A DNA stretch of 64,000 bases, from assembly GCF_021538615.1 (NCBI RefSeq), contig NZ_JAJHIZ010000003.1, positions 2,914,001 to 2,978,000 of the forward strand, in the 5' to 3' direction. The notes beneath the pieces were generated by a model. It had not been told where the DNA came from and did no database searches. It worked only from the letters and a program-made list of their open reading frames with translations. Below are positions 38,369-47,230 of this stretch, one piece after another. The position numbers and the translations under genes are program-made. The DNA comes from Niabella agricola. GTDB lineage: Bacteria > Bacteroidota > Bacteroidia > Chitinophagales > Chitinophagaceae. The stretch's first letter is position 1; each line of letters begins with the position of its first letter.

Positions 38369-38827
38369 ACTACCAAATATACGAACATAGATTTGCCTAA
38401 GAATATTTGCGGCGAGAGAAAATGATTACCGGAAAGACAGGATTGGCCATTCTTTTATTGATTATTTTTTTTGTGAATTTGTAACGGAGTGATCTGATAT
38501 CTTTACCCGCGCCTGTTATCGGAGAGCATCAATTCTTTGAAATTTTTGGCGAAAGGAAACGGCAGTAAAATTCCCAAAACAATATGCCTGGTCCTGCAGA
38601 AACATAAGGACCGGTCCGGTCTTCTTATAAGGTTGAAAACGGAGCTCCTGCTGTATCCGGCCTCCGGTCCTGTTTCCATTTCTTCTTCGCTGCATATTTT
38701 AATGAACCGCTGGCAGGCTGTAAACCGGTAATTGGTTGGATGAAGCGAAATCCGGTTGAAAAATATAAATGGATACATATCCTCATAGGGCTATTTTTTA
38801 TGGCTATTTTTAGCCTATAATTTGTAA
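38369..38827. other. 459-bp divergent intergenic region
   Basis: Lies between the S41 peptidase (minus) and the TSUP exporter gene (plus), so it should contain both promoters. Near the right end CTATAATTTG (about 38815-38824) resembles a -7 element but is one base off TAnnTTTG. I see no riboswitch or terminator. Confidence 0.35.
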
Positions 38828-39580
38828 ATGATGCCACATTGGGAATTGGTGATTTTTTTCGCTTTCATTGCATTTATTTATGCCTCCGTAGGATTTGGGG
38901 GCGGCTCAAGTTACCTGGCTGTGCTGGCGCTATATGGCCTTCCTTTTAAAGAACTGAGGCTTATTGCACTTATTTGTAATATCATTGTTGTTTGTGGCGG
39001 GGTTTTTATTTATATAAAAAGCCACCAGGTAGACTGGAAAAAAATAGTGCCACTGGTTGTTTTAAGCATACCGTTGGCGTATTTGGGAGCCATTTTGCGG
39101 ATCAGCCAAAACATTTATTTTATTATCCTGGGGTGCAGCCTGGTTGTTGCAGCCATTTTGCTATGGACAAAAACGAGGGACCGTTCTCTTCCGGTGACGG
39201 AACGCTCCGGGAATCAATCCATTCTAAAAAATAGTGCATTGGGTGGGGCAATTGGTTTCCTGTCTGGCCTGGTAGGAATAGGCGGCGGTATATTTCTTTC
39301 GCCGGTTTTGAATTTAATGAAATGGGATGCGCCTAAAAAGATTGCTGCCGCAGCAAGCGTTTTTATACTGGTGAATTCTGCTTCGGGAATTGCGGGCCAG
39401 CTAACGCAGCTTCCAGGTAATATGAACCATACAAGAATTATTTTATTAGGCCTTGCAGTATTTATCGGCGGGCAGGCTGGATCAAGAATGTCGGTGAGGT
39501 TTGACCCCTTAATTATAAAACGGCTAACAGCCTTATTAGTTTTTTTTGCAGGCATAGAAGTGTTGGTGAAACATTTATAG
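38828..39580 (+). CDS. TauE/SafE-family (TSUP) anion exporter
   Basis: A 250-residue polytopic inner-membrane protein, about eight helices. Family signs are the opening FAFIAFIYASVGFGGGSSYL and the internal repeat GGAIGFLSGLVGIGGGIFLSPVL. TSUP proteins export sulfite, sulfoacetate or related anions, and some move other anions. As the first gene of the molybdopterin operon (32 bp before moaD), it might handle sulfite or formate-linked anions, but the substrate is unknown. Confidence 0.9.
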   Translation: MMPHWELVIFFAFIAFIYASVGFGGGSSYLAVLALYGLPFKELRLIALICNIIVVCGGVFIYIKSHQVDWKKIVPLVVLSIPLAYLGAILRISQNIYFIILGCSLVVAAILLWTKTRDRSLPVTERSGNQSILKNSALGGAIGFLSGLVGIGGGIFLSPVLNLMKWDAPKKIAAAASVFILVNSASGIAGQLTQLPGNMNHTRIILLGLAVFIGGQAGSRMSVRFDPLIIKRLTALLVFFAGIEVLVKHL

Positions 39581-39611
39581 TAACAAACCGGTATTCTTTG
39601 TAATTTTAAAA

Positions 39612-39854
39612 ATGAAAATGCGAATACTGGCTTTTGGAATTGTAAAAGAGTTTTTCAAAGCTCCATTTTTGAACATAGAATTGGAAGATTCCATCACGGT
39701 GGCCGATTTCAAACATCGCTTAGAATCGACCTATCCTGACCTAAAAAAACTGCGGTCGTACTTGGTAGCAAAAAATGAGGAATATGCAAATGATACCGAG
39801 GTGCTGAATCAGGGAGACGAAATTGCGATTATACCCCCTGTGAGCGGCGGTTAA
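39612..39854 (+). CDS. moaD: Molybdopterin synthase small subunit
   Basis: An 80-residue ubiquitin-fold protein ending PPVSGG, the C-terminal Gly-Gly that is adenylated and turned into a thiocarboxylate by MoeB. It supplies sulfur to cyclic pyranopterin monophosphate together with MoaE, encoded 13 bp downstream. Family strands RILAFGIVKEFF and LNQGDEIAIIPPV are present and length is normal. Confidence 0.94.
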   Translation: MKMRILAFGIVKEFFKAPFLNIELEDSITVADFKHRLESTYPDLKKLRSYLVAKNEEYANDTEVLNQGDEIAIIPPVSGG

Positions 39855-39867
39855 AAATTGACGGATT

Positions 39868-40284
39868 ATGATCGAAATAAAAATTTCTGGCACAACATTG
39901 AATGTTTTAGCCTGTATGGACGCAACCGCGGATGACACCTGTGGAGGATTGGTAACGTTTACAGGAATCGTAAGAAATAAAACAAAGGAGAAAACCGTTA
40001 CACGTCTGGAATACGAATGCTATGAACCCATGGCATTAAAAGAGATGCAGAAAATTGCAGAAAATGCAATACGGCTGTTTGCTGTAAAAAATGTATGCAT
40101 ACACCATCGTACGGGAGTGTTGGGAGTAGGCGATATTGCAGTCATTATAGCGGTCAATGCGCCCCATCGGGAAGCTGCGTTTGACGCCTGCCGGTATGCT
40201 ATTGATACACTGAAACAAAAGGTACCGATTTGGAAAAAAGAAGTTTTCGAAGACGGGGAGGAATGGGTTGCGGCGCATGCCTGA
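39868..40284 (+). CDS. moaE: Molybdopterin synthase large subunit
   Basis: A 138-residue MoaE protein. The conserved GGLVTFTGIVRNKT, YECYEPMALKEMQKIA, HRTGVLGVGDIAVIIAV and PHREAAFDACRYAIDTLKQ with a nearby active-site Lys (VPIWKKE) are all seen. Two MoaE and two MoaD form the enzyme that makes molybdopterin from cPMP. The gene follows moaD directly. Confidence 0.95.
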   Translation: MIEIKISGTTLNVLACMDATADDTCGGLVTFTGIVRNKTKEKTVTRLEYECYEPMALKEMQKIAENAIRLFAVKNVCIHHRTGVLGVGDIAVIIAVNAPHREAAFDACRYAIDTLKQKVPIWKKEVFEDGEEWVAAHA

Positions 40285-40471
40285 ATGAATTTCGGGTAAC
40301 GTCATCTGCGAAGCTATTACGAAAAACAATTATTGCTATTGAAAATAGTGACAGTGATATCAATAATAATAACTACCGGGCAGCCGCTTTTTTCTTTCGA
40401 ATTTGTCTGTCATCCCATCAGGTATTTTTTTTTAATTTTATAGTGGTGGATGTCACCCCAAAATATAAGAT

Positions 40472-41341
40472 ATGAAAATGAACGGGTTGGAACCAGCGTC
40501 TGTAAAAAAAATGCCCGTCAAAAAAGTGGATGGCAGCATCACCCGTTCTTATATCGACACGTTGTCTGTTGAAGAACCGCTCGAAATAAAAATCAGCTAC
40601 AGCATTCAAAAAAAACAGGAGCGGGCCACCATTTCTGTAACCATGCGAACGCCGGGGAAGGATGTTGATCTTGCCCTGGGATTTCTTTTTACCGAGGGTA
40701 TTATTGGATCAATAGAGCAGGTTCAACATGTTGGTTATCTGGATGAAAATGTACTACTGGTTACATTAAAAGAGGAGGTTGTACCCCAATTATCGCGATC
40801 GGACCGTAATTTTTATACCACATCCAGCTGCGGGGTTTGTGGTAAAACTTCCATTGAATCGATCAGCACGGTTAGTCGTCCTTTCCGGAATTTGAACAGG
40901 GGCCTTGTGACCGTTGCGCCCGATATTTTTTATTCGCTGCCCGAAAAACTAAGGGCAACACAAGATGAATTCTCTGCTACAGGAGGTATTCATGCCTCGG
41001 GGCTCTTCTCTATTAACGGCGAACTCTTATTTTTAAGAGAAGATGTGGGGCGCCACAACGCACTGGATAAATTAGTGGGTTACGCATTTACGAATCACCA
41101 GCTTCCCCTGCAAAACGGTATATTGCTGCTGAGTGGCAGGGCAAGTTTTGAATTGATTCAAAAAGCGGCCATGGCCGGAATTTCAATCGTAGCAGCAATC
41201 GGCGCTCCTTCCACCCTTGCAGTAACATTAGCCCGTGAATCGGATATTACACTTTTAGGGTTTCTGAAAAAAGACCGGTTCAATATTTATCATCAAAGCA
41301 GTTTTTTACAAATAGCTCATTTAAATGAAGATCAGGATTAA
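40472..41341 (+). CDS. fdhD: Formate dehydrogenase sulfurtransferase FdhD
   Basis: A 289-residue protein. FdhD passes sulfur from a cysteine desulfurase to bis-MGD cofactor before insertion in formate dehydrogenase-type enzymes. Present are the active-site Cys pair in TTSSCGVCGKTS (about residues 118-122), FSATGGIHASGLF, REDVGRHNALDKLVG and LSGRASFELIQKAAMAG. It overlaps the following DUF7009-like gene by 17 bp and precedes the molybdoenzyme that it probably matures. The 187 bp before it may hold a separate promoter. Confidence 0.95.
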   Translation: MKMNGLEPASVKKMPVKKVDGSITRSYIDTLSVEEPLEIKISYSIQKKQERATISVTMRTPGKDVDLALGFLFTEGIIGSIEQVQHVGYLDENVLLVTLKEEVVPQLSRSDRNFYTTSSCGVCGKTSIESISTVSRPFRNLNRGLVTVAPDIFYSLPEKLRATQDEFSATGGIHASGLFSINGELLFLREDVGRHNALDKLVGYAFTNHQLPLQNGILLLSGRASFELIQKAAMAGISIVAAIGAPSTLAVTLARESDITLLGFLKKDRFNIYHQSSFLQIAHLNEDQD

Positions 41342-41678
41342 AGATAATTCCATAAGATTTCGCCTCACCAAATCAGAAGTTGCCGATTTGGGACAGAAAG
41401 GCTTTGTGAAAAGCGTTACCCAGTTTAAAACCGGTTTGTTTAGCTATTCCATAGAACGTACCGATGAAAATGAAATGGATGCTGCATTTGTCGAAAACCA
41501 AATTGTGTTAAAGCTGCCCAAAGCTATGATTCATGAGTTGGTAAATACGGAAAGAATAGGTTATGAAGCGCAGTCCGGAGCTGTAAAACTACTTGTTGAA
41601 AAGGATTTTGTATGCATTGACAATACTACAGAAGATCAAAGCGACAACTATCCAAACCCTTCTTTAAACTGTCAGTAA
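41325..41678 (+). CDS. DUF7009-like small protein
   Basis: A 117-residue soluble protein beginning MKIRIKDNSIRFRLTKSEV and containing VENQIVLKLPKAMI and EAQSGAVKLLVEKDFVC. This matches small Bacteroidetes proteins of the DUF7009 type. Its ATG is inside fdhD and it ends 11 bp before the molybdoenzyme gene, so translation is coupled to both. The position suggests a chaperone or maturation helper for the oxidoreductase. That role is an inference; no catalytic motif is seen. Confidence 0.7.
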   Translation: MKIRIKDNSIRFRLTKSEVADLGQKGFVKSVTQFKTGLFSYSIERTDENEMDAAFVENQIVLKLPKAMIHELVNTERIGYEAQSGAVKLLVEKDFVCIDNTTEDQSDNYPNPSLNCQ

Positions 41679-41689
41679 AAACTGTTTTT

Positions 41690-44098
41690 ATGAAAGCAGA
41701 TTACAATATCGGCTCCCTGCACAAAAAGGAAATAGAAACGATGCTGAAGTCGGAACCGGATGCAGAGAATCCATACAAATTATTAAACCTTAAATTAACC
41801 CCTTTAAAGACCTGGGCGGCTGGGATACCTGCTGTAATGGCAGCCATGAAAGACCTTATTGAAGAAAAAACGTTTTTCAGGGGAAACGTGGCCTTGCTGA
41901 AAATGAATCAGTTCAAGGGATTTGACTGTCCCAGTTGTGCATGGCCTGATCCTGATGATGAGCGCTCGCCCGTAGCGGAGTACTGTGAAAACGGTGCGAA
42001 GGCCCTGGCGGAAGAGGCCACAACAAAAAGACTTACAGCGGACTTTTTTAAAAAAAATTCAGTAATGGATCTTGCAAAGCTGGATGATTACCGGATCGGT
42101 AAGCTGGGGCGGCTGACGGAACCCCTATACCTGCCGGAAGGAGCAACACACTATCAACCGATAAGCTGGGAGGATGCGTTTAAAAAAATTGCAACACAGC
42201 TGAATGCGTTGAACACTCCGGATGCTGCGGCATTCTACACATCCGGCAGAACCAGTAACGAAGCGTCCTTTGTTTACCAGCTTTTTGCAAAAGCGTTTGG
42301 CACGAACAATATGCCCGATTGTTCCAATATGTGTCATGAAACATCCGGCTCTGCCTTGCGTCCCACCATCGGTATTGGTAAAGGAACGGTAAAGCTGGAG
42401 GATTTTTATGATACGGATATTATTATCATTATAGGCCAAAACCCCGGAACCAACGCGCCGAGAATGATGAGCGCGCTTGCAAAAGGAAAGAAAAACGGGG
42501 CGAAGATTATCGCGGTCAATCCTTTGCCGGAAGCGGGATTAATGGGCTTCCGGAATCCCCAGGAGGTATCCGGCGTTTTAGGTCATGGCGGGAAGCTTGC
42601 CGATCTGTATTTGCCGGTAAAGATCAATGGGGATATGGCCCTTTTAAAAGCCATCGAATTACTGCTGCTTGATTTTGAAAAAACATCTCCGGGAGCGGTG
42701 TTCGACCATGATTTTATCCGGGAAAAAACGACCGGCTTTGATGCATTTACCCAGCAGTTTGAAAAATATACGCTTGATGCTCTTGCTGCTGAAGCCGGAC
42801 TTACACCTGCGGCAATTTACGAAGCGGCCCAGATGATGGCCTTTAAAAAACGTATTATAGTTTGCTGGGGTATGGGCCTTACCCAGCAACCCAACGGGGT
42901 GGGCATGATCCGGGAAATCCTGAATATTTTGCTGCTGAAAGGCTGCATCGGCATACCCGGCGGCGGGGTGTGCCCGGTAAGAGGCCATAGTAACGTGCAG
43001 GGCAACAGAACGATGCTGATTGATGAGAAACCAACGGATGAACAGTTAGACCGCCTTGAAAAATTTTACGGATTTAAAGTGCCGCGCCGGCACGGCTATG
43101 ATGTCGTAAGGGCCATTAAAGCCATGCACGAAGAAAAGGTAAAAGTGCTTTTTTGTATGGGTGGAAACTTTTTGTCTGCAACACCTGATACGACTTATAC
43201 GGCTAATGCGCTCCGGAAACTTCATTTACTGGTCTGCGTTTCTACAAAATTAAACCGGGGACATTTAGTTCACGGGAAGGAAGCGCTCATTTTACCTACT
43301 TACGGCCGGAGCGATAAAGATATTGTCAATGGGGAAGTGCAAATGATTTCCACAGAAAATTCAATGGGTGTGGTACAGCATTCAAAGGGCATACTGGAAC
43401 CGGTATCGGACAACCTTGTTAACGAAACCCAGATTGTTTGCCGTATGGCAATGGCTACTTTAGGCAGTCGGTCGGTAGTGAACTGGCAGCGTTATCATGA
43501 CAGTTATGATGCCGTAAGGGATGATATTGAACAATGCATCCCGGGTTTTAAAGATTACAACAGGCGCGTACGGGAAAAAGGCGGGTTTTATTTACCCAAC
43601 GCAGCCCGTGATGAACAACGGTTTGCAAAACAATACAACTATCGGGCGCCATTTACCCTTACGGAACTGCCTGATAACCGCCTGGCGGATGATGAATACA
43701 TGATGGCTACCACCCGCACTCATGATCAGTTTAACACAACCATTTATGGTTTGGATGACCGCTACCGCGGGATCCACAATGAGCGGCGCGTAGTATTTAT
43801 GAATCAAAAAGACATCGACCATGCCGGCTTTAAGGATGGGGATAAGGTAGACCTGTTTAATTATGATGATGGAATCGAACGCGTTGCGCCCCTCTTCATT
43901 ATCGTAGCCTATCCCATCCCTGAAAAAAATACGGTTACCTATTTCCCGGAAACAAATGTGCTGATATCAGTAAACAACGTGGTAAAAGAAAGCAATATGC
44001 CCGCATCAAAATACGTAAGAATAAAAATCAGGAAGCATAGCCCGGAGGTATATAAAAAGGTAGACGAAATGCTTTATCGGGGCCAATTACAACGATAG
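41690..44098 (+). CDS. FdhF/YdeP-family molybdopterin oxidoreductase
   Basis: An 802-residue cytoplasmic member of the bis-MGD oxidoreductase family, YdeP type. The N-terminal motif FDCPSCAWPDP (about residues 82-92) is the YdeP hallmark, with only a reduced Cys set in place of a full four-Cys iron-sulfur motif. Domain signs are TSGRTSNEASF, DCSNMCHETSGSAL, IIIIGQNPGTNAPRMM, CPVRGHSNVQGNRT and a C-terminal dinucleotide-binding domain (TTRTHDQFNTTIYG). The substrate is not known; YdeP relatives are linked to acid or anaerobic stress. FdhD and moco genes around it supply its cofactor. Confidence 0.92.
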   Translation: MKADYNIGSLHKKEIETMLKSEPDAENPYKLLNLKLTPLKTWAAGIPAVMAAMKDLIEEKTFFRGNVALLKMNQFKGFDCPSCAWPDPDDERSPVAEYCENGAKALAEEATTKRLTADFFKKNSVMDLAKLDDYRIGKLGRLTEPLYLPEGATHYQPISWEDAFKKIATQLNALNTPDAAAFYTSGRTSNEASFVYQLFAKAFGTNNMPDCSNMCHETSGSALRPTIGIGKGTVKLEDFYDTDIIIIIGQNPGTNAPRMMSALAKGKKNGAKIIAVNPLPEAGLMGFRNPQEVSGVLGHGGKLADLYLPVKINGDMALLKAIELLLLDFEKTSPGAVFDHDFIREKTTGFDAFTQQFEKYTLDALAAEAGLTPAAIYEAAQMMAFKKRIIVCWGMGLTQQPNGVGMIREILNILLLKGCIGIPGGGVCPVRGHSNVQGNRTMLIDEKPTDEQLDRLEKFYGFKVPRRHGYDVVRAIKAMHEEKVKVLFCMGGNFLSATPDTTYTANALRKLHLLVCVSTKLNRGHLVHGKEALILPTYGRSDKDIVNGEVQMISTENSMGVVQHSKGILEPVSDNLVNETQIVCRMAMATLGSRSVVNWQRYHDSYDAVRDDIEQCIPGFKDYNRRVREKGGFYLPNAARDEQRFAKQYNYRAPFTLTELPDNRLADDEYMMATTRTHDQFNTTIYGLDDRYRGIHNERRVVFMNQKDIDHAGFKDGDKVDLFNYDDGIERVAPLFIIVAYPIPEKNTVTYFPETNVLISVNNVVKESNMPASKYVRIKIRKHSPEVYKKVDEMLYRGQLQR

Positions 44099-44159
44099 CA
44101 GGTGTAAGCCTGTACTTTTTTATGTTTCGCGTTCAATTTAACGAGGTGTAATAATTCTT

Positions 44160-45077
44160 ATGATCATCAGAAAAAAAGAACATTGGTTCAGAATGCTCTT
44201 TGTGTGGCGGGGCTCCGTGCTTCCTAAGGTATTGCCCCGCCTGCTGGCGCTGTTTTTACTTTCATTTGTAATTGTATACCTGCATGGGCATATTCTTTCC
44301 TACAAAGTGCCGCTGAACCCCGCCCCGCTTACTTTGTTCGGATTTGTGCTGGCTTTGTTCCTGGGATTCCGCAATAATGCCAGTTATGAGCGCTTTTGGG
44401 AGGGCCGTAAACTATGGGGCGCACAGCTAAACATCACCCGCTCGCTGGTTCGCCAGGCGTTAACGCTGGTAAATACAAAGATTGCAGATGCCTCCGTTAT
44501 CACATTTGTAGCGTTGCTTACCGCCTGTACCTATGCCTTAAAGCATCAGCTGAGAGGCACCGATCCAACGGAAGATCTCCGGAAACGGTTAAGCGAAAAG
44601 CAATTTAAACTGGTTGAACAGGAGCAGTATAAGCCCATCGTAATAACCAGGTTGTTGGGCGAGTGGGTACAAAAAGCAAAGCTTGAAAATAATATAGATT
44701 CCATTCAGCAGGCGCGCTTTGATGCGAATATTGATAAAATTGCGGATGTGATTGGTGGCTGTGAAAGAATTGCTTCCACCCCTATTCCGTACAGTTACCG
44801 GGTATTGCTCCATCGCACTGTTTATATTTATTGCTTTTTATTACCCTTCGGTTTGGTGGACAGTCTTCGCTGGTTCACGCCCTTTATAGTGGTCTTTATT
44901 GCGTATACTTTTGTGGCTTTTGAGGCCATCGCTGATGAAATAGAAGAGCCTTTTGGTACAGACACTAATGATCTGGCCCTTAGCAATATGTGTGAGATGA
45001 TCGAAACCACATTGTTGGAATTGGCAGGAAGGCATACAGCTGCAACCGCTAAAAAGCAGGATATATTTATAGATTGA
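44160..45077 (+). CDS. Bestrophin-family membrane protein
   Basis: A 305-residue bestrophin-like (UPF0187) anion channel. Opening motif IIRKKEHWFRMLFVWRGSV, the conserved LFGFVLALFLGFRNNASYERFWEGRKLWG, and later TFVAFEAIADEIEEPFGTDTNDL mark the family. About four membrane helices. It lies 61 bp after the molybdoenzyme gene, convergent with moeB; it may be co-transcribed, but a direct link with molybdoenzymes is not established. Confidence 0.9.
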   Translation: MIIRKKEHWFRMLFVWRGSVLPKVLPRLLALFLLSFVIVYLHGHILSYKVPLNPAPLTLFGFVLALFLGFRNNASYERFWEGRKLWGAQLNITRSLVRQALTLVNTKIADASVITFVALLTACTYALKHQLRGTDPTEDLRKRLSEKQFKLVEQEQYKPIVITRLLGEWVQKAKLENNIDSIQQARFDANIDKIADVIGGCERIASTPIPYSYRVLLHRTVYIYCFLLPFGLVDSLRWFTPFIVVFIAYTFVAFEAIADEIEEPFGTDTNDLALSNMCEMIETTLLELAGRHTAATAKKQDIFID

Positions 45078-45095
45078 TTTTGGAAGCGGAGCCGG

Positions 45096-46148
45096 TTACA
45101 CGGATGAGGTTTTTTTCAACGCTTGCAAGCCGCCTTCTAAAGAATACACGGTTGCCTGTGGAAACCGGTTTAAAATGATCCTTGCAGCTGCCGCACTACG
45201 CCTTCCGGAGGCGCAATAAAAAACAACAGGCATGGAGGAGGAAAGTACTTCGGGATTGTTGGCAAGTATTTCCAACGGGATGTTTTTTCCCCCGATATTA
45301 AAATCCTGGTGTTCCGTTTCAGAACGTACATCAATGAACTGGTACGCGGCCATTTTTTGCACACTGTCAAAATCAATGGTTGAAATAGTTGGTGGCAGTC
45401 CAGTAATTTGAACGGCGGTTTGCTTTTTAAGCCGTACCGTATAGGAGCTATGCTCCTGCACATTCAGGATCCACAGTTTTCCGGTTAATAGTTTTTCTTT
45501 TGCCGAAAAAAATTTAATGGCTTCATTCGCCTGCATGCAGCCTACCATGCCGGCCAGTGTGGGGATAACGCCGCCTTCCGCGCAATTAGGCACTTCTGCT
45601 GTTGCTGCATTGGGAAAAACATCCCGGTAATTGGGAGACCGGCTTCCATCTTCCTGCAATACGTTCCACACACTTACCTGCCCCTCGTATTGATAGATAG
45701 CGCCATATACCAATGGTTTTCCTGAAAGCACGCAGGCATCGTTCAGCAAATATTTTGTTTCAAAATTGTCGGCGCCTTCAATGACCAGGTCGAAGCCGGC
45801 AATAAGGTCCATCACGTTCATTGAGGTAACACGCACATTGTATGGAATGACGACAATACCCGGGTTTTGCTGCTGTAATTTTTTTGATGCAATTTCCACC
45901 TTAGGTAAACCTACATCCTGAGGCGTGTACAATACCTGGCGGTGCAGATTGCTTACAGATACCACATCATCATCGGCGATGCCAATGGTCCCAATGCCTG
46001 CTGCGGCAAGGTATTGGGCTGCAGGACAGCCCAGGCCGCCAGCGCCTACAATCAATACCCGGGCATTTTGCAGGAGCCGTTGTACATTTTTACCAAAACC
46101 AGGTAAGGCTATCTGACAATGATAGCGTTCAAAATGATCGTGTGTCAT
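45096..46148 (-). CDS. moeB: Molybdopterin-synthase adenylyltransferase with rhodanese domain
   Basis: A 350-residue HesA/MoeB/ThiF E1-like enzyme. The Rossmann motif GAGGLGCPAAQYLAAAGIG (about 35-53) and Asp in VEIASKK and VIEGADNFETKY adenylate the MoaD C terminus. EVPNCAEGGVIPTLAGMVG follows, and the C-terminal rhodanese-like domain (about 255-345) has its catalytic Cys in VFYCASGRRS. The rhodanese part can provide sulfur. It is the last gene of the moaA operon, 3 bp after mobA. A ThiF role is less likely in this setting. Confidence 0.92.
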   Translation of the reverse strand: MTHDHFERYHCQIALPGFGKNVQRLLQNARVLIVGAGGLGCPAAQYLAAAGIGTIGIADDDVVSVSNLHRQVLYTPQDVGLPKVEIASKKLQQQNPGIVVIPYNVRVTSMNVMDLIAGFDLVIEGADNFETKYLLNDACVLSGKPLVYGAIYQYEGQVSVWNVLQEDGSRSPNYRDVFPNAATAEVPNCAEGGVIPTLAGMVGCMQANEAIKFFSAKEKLLTGKLWILNVQEHSSYTVRLKKQTAVQITGLPPTISTIDFDSVQKMAAYQFIDVRSETEHQDFNIGGKNIPLEILANNPEVLSSSMPVVFYCASGRRSAAAARIILNRFPQATVYSLEGGLQALKKTSSV

Positions 46149-46151
46149 GGC

Positions 46152-46763
46152 TTATTGCTTTCCATTGTCTATCATTTCTTTTACTGTAACGGCTTCTTCA
46201 GGAGTATTCACATTCATGAGCGTTTCGGGTTGCAAAGGCTTCAATAGTAAAGCCTTGTTTTGTATTAATACTTTTCTCGGACAGGTAATACCCTGTCCCA
46301 GGAAGTTCAACAATACCGGATAACTGGCCGGCTCCCAAATGGTGATTAGTGGTTCGGGTAAGCCATCAACCGGACTTTCGTAAGCAGTGGCAATTTTTGT
46401 ATCGGCTCTGTTTTTAATTAAGTGCTCCAGTGTCTTTTTGTTGACTAACGGGAGGTCACAGGCCACCACCAGCCAGGCTTTATCCGGCTGAGAGCGAAAC
46501 GCGGAAAGGATGCCTCCCAGTGGTCCCATGTTCAAAAAACTGTCCGGCAAAGCTTTATAGGCAGTGTTGATTTCTTTTTCCTGTTCCTGCCGGCAGGAGA
46601 TAAAAACCTCGTCACAACAATGGTGCAGCAGGTCGGCCGTATAATAGCGCTGCTCTTTACCATGCCATTGTATCAGGTCCTTAGCCGTACCCATTCTGCG
46701 GCTTTTTCCACCCGCCAGTACCAGCCCATTTAATGCCGGTAGTTTATGCACGTTTAAAATCAT
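46152..46763 (-). CDS. mobA: Molybdenum cofactor guanylyltransferase
   Basis: A 203-residue NTP-transferase. GLVLAGGKSRRMGTAKDLIQWHG near the start is the GTP-binding loop, and LVVACDLPLVNK gives the metal-binding Asp. It joins GMP to molybdopterin to give MGD, the form needed by the YdeP-type enzyme. Its start overlaps moaC by 20 bp. Confidence 0.93.
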   Translation of the reverse strand: MILNVHKLPALNGLVLAGGKSRRMGTAKDLIQWHGKEQRYYTADLLHHCCDEVFISCRQEQEKEINTAYKALPDSFLNMGPLGGILSAFRSQPDKAWLVVACDLPLVNKKTLEHLIKNRADTKIATAYESPVDGLPEPLITIWEPASYPVLLNFLGQGITCPRKVLIQNKALLLKPLQPETLMNVNTPEEAVTVKEMIDNGKQ

Positions 46764-47220
46764 TTTTACCTCCGGTTTTTTCCATTAGTTGGATACCTCT
46801 TATTAAAATATCGTGGCTAAGCGCCTTGCACATATCGTAAATAGTAAGCGCGGCTACGGTTGCACCCGTTAAGGCTTCCATTTCCACACCGGTTTTTGCT
46901 TCAACAGCAGCAGTGCAATGAATCACAATTTCCTGCTGATTGTTCACCTCAATGTGAATATCGCAATGATCCAACCCCAGCGGATGGCATAGGGGAATCA
47001 GTTCGCCCGTTTTCTTGGCTGCCATAATGCCCGCAATAATTGCTATTTGAAATACCGTGCCTTTTTTGGTAGTGAAACCATCTTTTTGAAGTTCCTGGAA
47101 AACGGGTTCGGGTAATGCAACAATTGCTTGCGCTGTTGCCTTTCTGTGCGTGATGTTCTTTTTGCTTACATTTACCACAGTAGGCTGACCTTCGTTATTT
47201 AAATGTGTAAAACCAGGCAT
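46744..47220 (-). CDS. moaC: Cyclic pyranopterin monophosphate synthase
   Basis: A 158-residue MoaC from ATG 47220 (the open frame runs further upstream into moeA, without family residues). Conserved FTHLNNEGQPTVVNV, IPLCHPLGLDHCDI, AKTGVEMEALTGATVAALTIYDMCKAL and EKTGGKNDF are complete. It converts the MoaA product to cPMP. Starts 10 bp after moeA. Confidence 0.94.
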   Translation of the reverse strand: MPGFTHLNNEGQPTVVNVSKKNITHRKATAQAIVALPEPVFQELQKDGFTTKKGTVFQIAIIAGIMAAKKTGELIPLCHPLGLDHCDIHIEVNNQQEIVIHCTAAVEAKTGVEMEALTGATVAALTIYDMCKALSHDILIRGIQLMEKTGGKNDFKRA

Positions 47221-47230
47221 GGGGAGTATT

